From positions 1 to 8,194 of the forward strand of contig JAUPKM010000444.1 of the NCBI GenBank assembly GCA_030837445.1: DNA of 8,194 nt, in the 5' to 3' direction. A program made the translations under genes and the position numbers. The stretch comes from Actinomycetota bacterium (GTDB taxonomy: Bacteria; Actinomycetota; Actinomycetes; S36-B12; UBA10799). Positions 6,752-8,194 of this stretch are shown here, piece after piece; the stretch's first letter is position 1, and each line of letters starts with the position of its first letter. The notes beneath the pieces are model-generated. The model did no database searches and was not told the origin of the DNA. It worked only from the letters and a program-made list of their open reading frames with translations.

Positions 6752-8116
6752 ATGAGAAGACGCAGACTCGGCTTCGGATCAGCCGCCGCCGTGGCACTCC
6801 TCGTCCTGGGCGCCGGTGCCACGGTCACAGCCGTGACCAGTGGCTCCGGGGGAACGGCCTGGGCCGCGACCCAGGCCGCGACCGCGACCGCTGGATGCGG
6901 CAAGGCGCCCACGCTGACCAGCGGTCAGCGCTCCCTCCAAAGCGGCGGCCAGAACCGCAACTTCATCGTGAGGATCCCCGACAACTACGACCGTTTCCAC
7001 CCGTATCGATTGATCTTCGGATTCCACTGGAACGGTGGCACGGCCAATGACGTCGACTCCGGCGGCAGCGACCGGGAGGCGTGGTCCTACTACGGGCTGC
7101 GGCAGCAGGCGAACAACAGCACGATTTTCGTCGCTCCCCAGGGCAACGGCAACGGCTGGGCCAACCCCGGCGGCCAGGACCTCACCTTCGTCGATGACAT
7201 GATCAGGCTGATCGAGTCAGACCTGTGCGTCGACACGACCCAGCTGTTCTCCCTCGGCTTCAGCTACGGCGGAGGCATGAGCTACGCGATCGCCTGCGCG
7301 CGGGCGACGGTCTTCCGCGCGGTGGCCGTCTACTCCGGTGGGCAGCTGAGCGGGTGCAGCGGCGGCACCCAACCGATCGCGTACATGGGAATCCATGGGA
7401 TCAGCGACTCCGTCCTCAACATCTCCAACGGACGGTCGCTCCGCGACAGGTTCGTGCGGAACAACGGCTGCACCGCGCAGAATCCGCCGGAGCCGGCACA
7501 GGGCAGCGGCAGGCACGTCATCACCGCCTACTCCGGTTGCCGGCAGGGTTACCCGGTGGTCTGGGCGGCGTTCGACGGCGGGCACGGCCCCGGCCCCGTG
7601 GACGGAGGCGGGGAGAGCGGTGCCCGGACCTGGACCAAGACCGAGGTGTGGCGGTTCTTCACCCAGTTCGACAGCACCACTCCCGTGCCCACCCCCACCA
7701 CTCCCGTGCCCACCACCCCTTCGCCGGGGAATTCCTCGGCCATCCGCAACACCGCGTCAGGCCGGTGCCTGGACGTCAACGGTGCTTCGCAGGCCAACGG
7801 CACCGCCGCGATCATCTGGGACTGCAACGGCCAGAACAACCAGACCTGGACCTCCACCGACTCCGGGGAACTGCGCGTCTTCGGCGGCAAGTGCCTTGAC
7901 GTCAGCGGTGCGGCGACCGCCAACGGCGCCTCGGTGGTCATCTGGGACTGCAACGGCCAGTCCAACCAGCAGTGGCGGTTCACTGCTGACGGCACGATCA
8001 CAGGCGCCGGTTCGGGCCGGTGCCTCGACGTGTCCGACAACAGCACGGCCAACGGCGCGCGGGCCCAGATCCGCGACTGCACCGGGTCAGCCGCCCAGAA
8101 GTGGAGCCGCGGCTGA
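6752..8116 (+). CDS. Secreted CE1-type (feruloyl/acetyl) esterase with C-terminal CBM13
   Basis: Alpha/beta-hydrolase predicted to cut ester-linked decorations from plant polysaccharide. The 454-residue product has a signal peptide (MRRRRLGFG, cleavage likely after AWA at residue 38), an esterase domain at about 48-305 opening with GCGKAP, a Thr/Pro linker (about 307-328) and a CBM13 (about 329-454). The nucleophile is S171 in GFSYGGG. D219 (GISDSVL) and H278 (DGGHG) are the likely remaining triad members. Motifs IPDNYD, FGFHWNGG, GNGWANPGGQD and RDRFVRNNGC are typical of the fungal/actinomycete feruloyl-esterase branch related to the PHB-depolymerase-like esterases. Automated pipelines often call such proteins polyhydroxybutyrate depolymerase; the CBM13 and neighbours argue against that. 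The gene lies 32 bp after the GH59 gene. Whether ferulate, acetate or another acyl group is removed cannot be told from sequence. Confidence 0.87.
   Translation: MRRRRLGFGSAAAVALLVLGAGATVTAVTSGSGGTAWAATQAATATAGCGKAPTLTSGQRSLQSGGQNRNFIVRIPDNYDRFHPYRLIFGFHWNGGTANDVDSGGSDREAWSYYGLRQQANNSTIFVAPQGNGNGWANPGGQDLTFVDDMIRLIESDLCVDTTQLFSLGFSYGGGMSYAIACARATVFRAVAVYSGGQLSGCSGGTQPIAYMGIHGISDSVLNISNGRSLRDRFVRNNGCTAQNPPEPAQGSGRHVITAYSGCRQGYPVVWAAFDGGHGPGPVDGGGESGARTWTKTEVWRFFTQFDSTTPVPTPTTPVPTTPSPGNSSAIRNTASGRCLDVNGASQANGTAAIIWDCNGQNNQTWTSTDSGELRVFGGKCLDVSGAATANGASVVIWDCNGQSNQQWRFTADGTITGAGSGRCLDVSDNSTANGARAQIRDCTGSAAQKWSRG
7675..7715 (+). repeat. Two-copy 21-bp tandem repeat encoding the Thr/Pro linker
   Basis: CACCACTCCCGTGCCCACC occurs at 7675 and again at 7696, a 21-bp period. 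It encodes two TTPVPTP-like heptads between the esterase and CBM13 domains, a typical extended interdomain linker. Confidence 0.8.
7737..8113 (+). repeat. CBM13 module of the esterase gene
   Basis: Three repeats, all with Asp at the sugar-contact position (RCLDVN, KCLDVS, RCLDVS) and QTW, QQW and QKW. The alpha and beta repeats share 23 identical bases (7812-7834 and 7938-7960), and 7808-7834 is identical to 82-108 in the first gene. Confidence 0.88.
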
Positions 8117-8170
8117 ATACTGTGGCCGAGCTCCTGCCGAGCGTCCCCGCTGCCGGTACCCCGTTCCCAT

Positions 8171-8176
8171 GGAGGA
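8171..8176 (+). promoter_or_regulatory. Ribosome-binding site for the next gene
   Basis: GGAGGA is the strongest Shine-Dalgarno match in the window. It stands 4 bases before GTG 8181 and 10 bases before the in-frame ATG 8187. Confidence 0.65.
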
Positions 8177-8180
8177 CTTT

Positions 8181-8194
8181 GTGAGCATGTTCGT
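8181..8194 (+). CDS. Start of a further coding region, truncated by the window edge
   Basis: Only the first few codons are visible. A strong GGAGGA precedes a GTG at 8181 and an in-frame ATG at 8187; either could be the start. It follows the esterase stop by 64 bp on the same strand, so it may continue the operon. No function can be assigned from four codons. Confidence 0.5.

Noticed and set aside
1..8113. Repeated CBM13 DNA as a mobile element or CRISPR-like repeat
   Set aside because: The repeats are in-frame protein modules with diverged sequence between short identical tracts. No terminal inverted repeats, transposase or regular spacers are present.
6752..8116. Polyhydroxybutyrate depolymerase
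   Set aside because: The related Pfam-type fold invites this label, but the feruloyl-esterase-like motifs, the sugar-binding CBM13 and the glycosidase neighbours fit a carbohydrate esterase better.
8117..8170. Terminator after the esterase gene
   Set aside because: Only about a four-base-pair stem (AGCG/CGCT near 8140-8150) can be formed and there is no T-run.

Overview
The window is high-G+C DNA, roughly two thirds G+C by eye with strong third-position G/C. It is densely packed with genes on the plus strand. The codon usage, Ala-rich Sec signal peptides, GGAG-type ribosome-binding sites and modular secreted glycosidases with ricin-type lectin domains point to a mycelial soil actinomycete (Streptomyces, Streptosporangium or Catenulispora type). 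I cannot name the genus from the sequence alone.

The layout is one co-directional series. (1) Positions 1-1281 hold the 3' part of a modular protein: two thirds of a CBM13 beta-trefoil, a Ser/Pro linker, then a GH54 alpha-L-arabinofuranosidase domain. (2) Positions 1334-2740 encode a GH43 exo-beta-1,3-galactanase-like enzyme with a C-terminal CBM13. (3) Positions 2777-4246 encode a second GH54 arabinofuranosidase with a C-terminal CBM13. (4) Positions 4293-6719 encode a GH59 beta-galactosidase/galactocerebrosidase-like enzyme with its own lectin domain plus a C-terminal CBM13. (5) Positions 6752-8116 encode a CE1-type (feruloyl/acetyl-esterase-like) serine esterase with a C-terminal CBM13. 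(6) At 8181 or 8187 another coding region appears to begin and runs off the end. The complete intergenic gaps are only 52, 36, 46 and 32 bp, followed by 64 bp before the next start. I see no convincing terminator or promoter in them, so an operon is the simplest reading. No stretch over 300 bp lacks a gene.

The encoded activities fit together as an extracellular system for side-chain trimming and backbone digestion of an arabinogalactan, most likely type II (beta-1,3-galactan backbone with beta-1,6-galactosyl and alpha-L-arabinofuranosyl branches, as in arabinogalactan proteins and plant gums). The two GH54 enzymes would remove arabinofuranose, the GH43 would clip the beta-1,3-galactan, GH59 would remove beta-galactosyl residues, and the esterase would remove acyl or feruloyl groups. 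The unifying feature is that every complete enzyme has the same appended three-repeat CBM13, and these copies share exact DNA tracts of 27-31 bp.

The most unusual item is the first GH54 domain. It keeps the catalytic Glu and Asp but has a Trp-to-Phe change at a substrate-binding position, two new cysteines around that site, and a Cys-Cys pair directly after the catalytic Asp. It also sits downstream of a CBM13, which suggests a larger, probably bifunctional protein. Nothing here is a wholly unknown system; the novelty is in module architecture and active-site variation.
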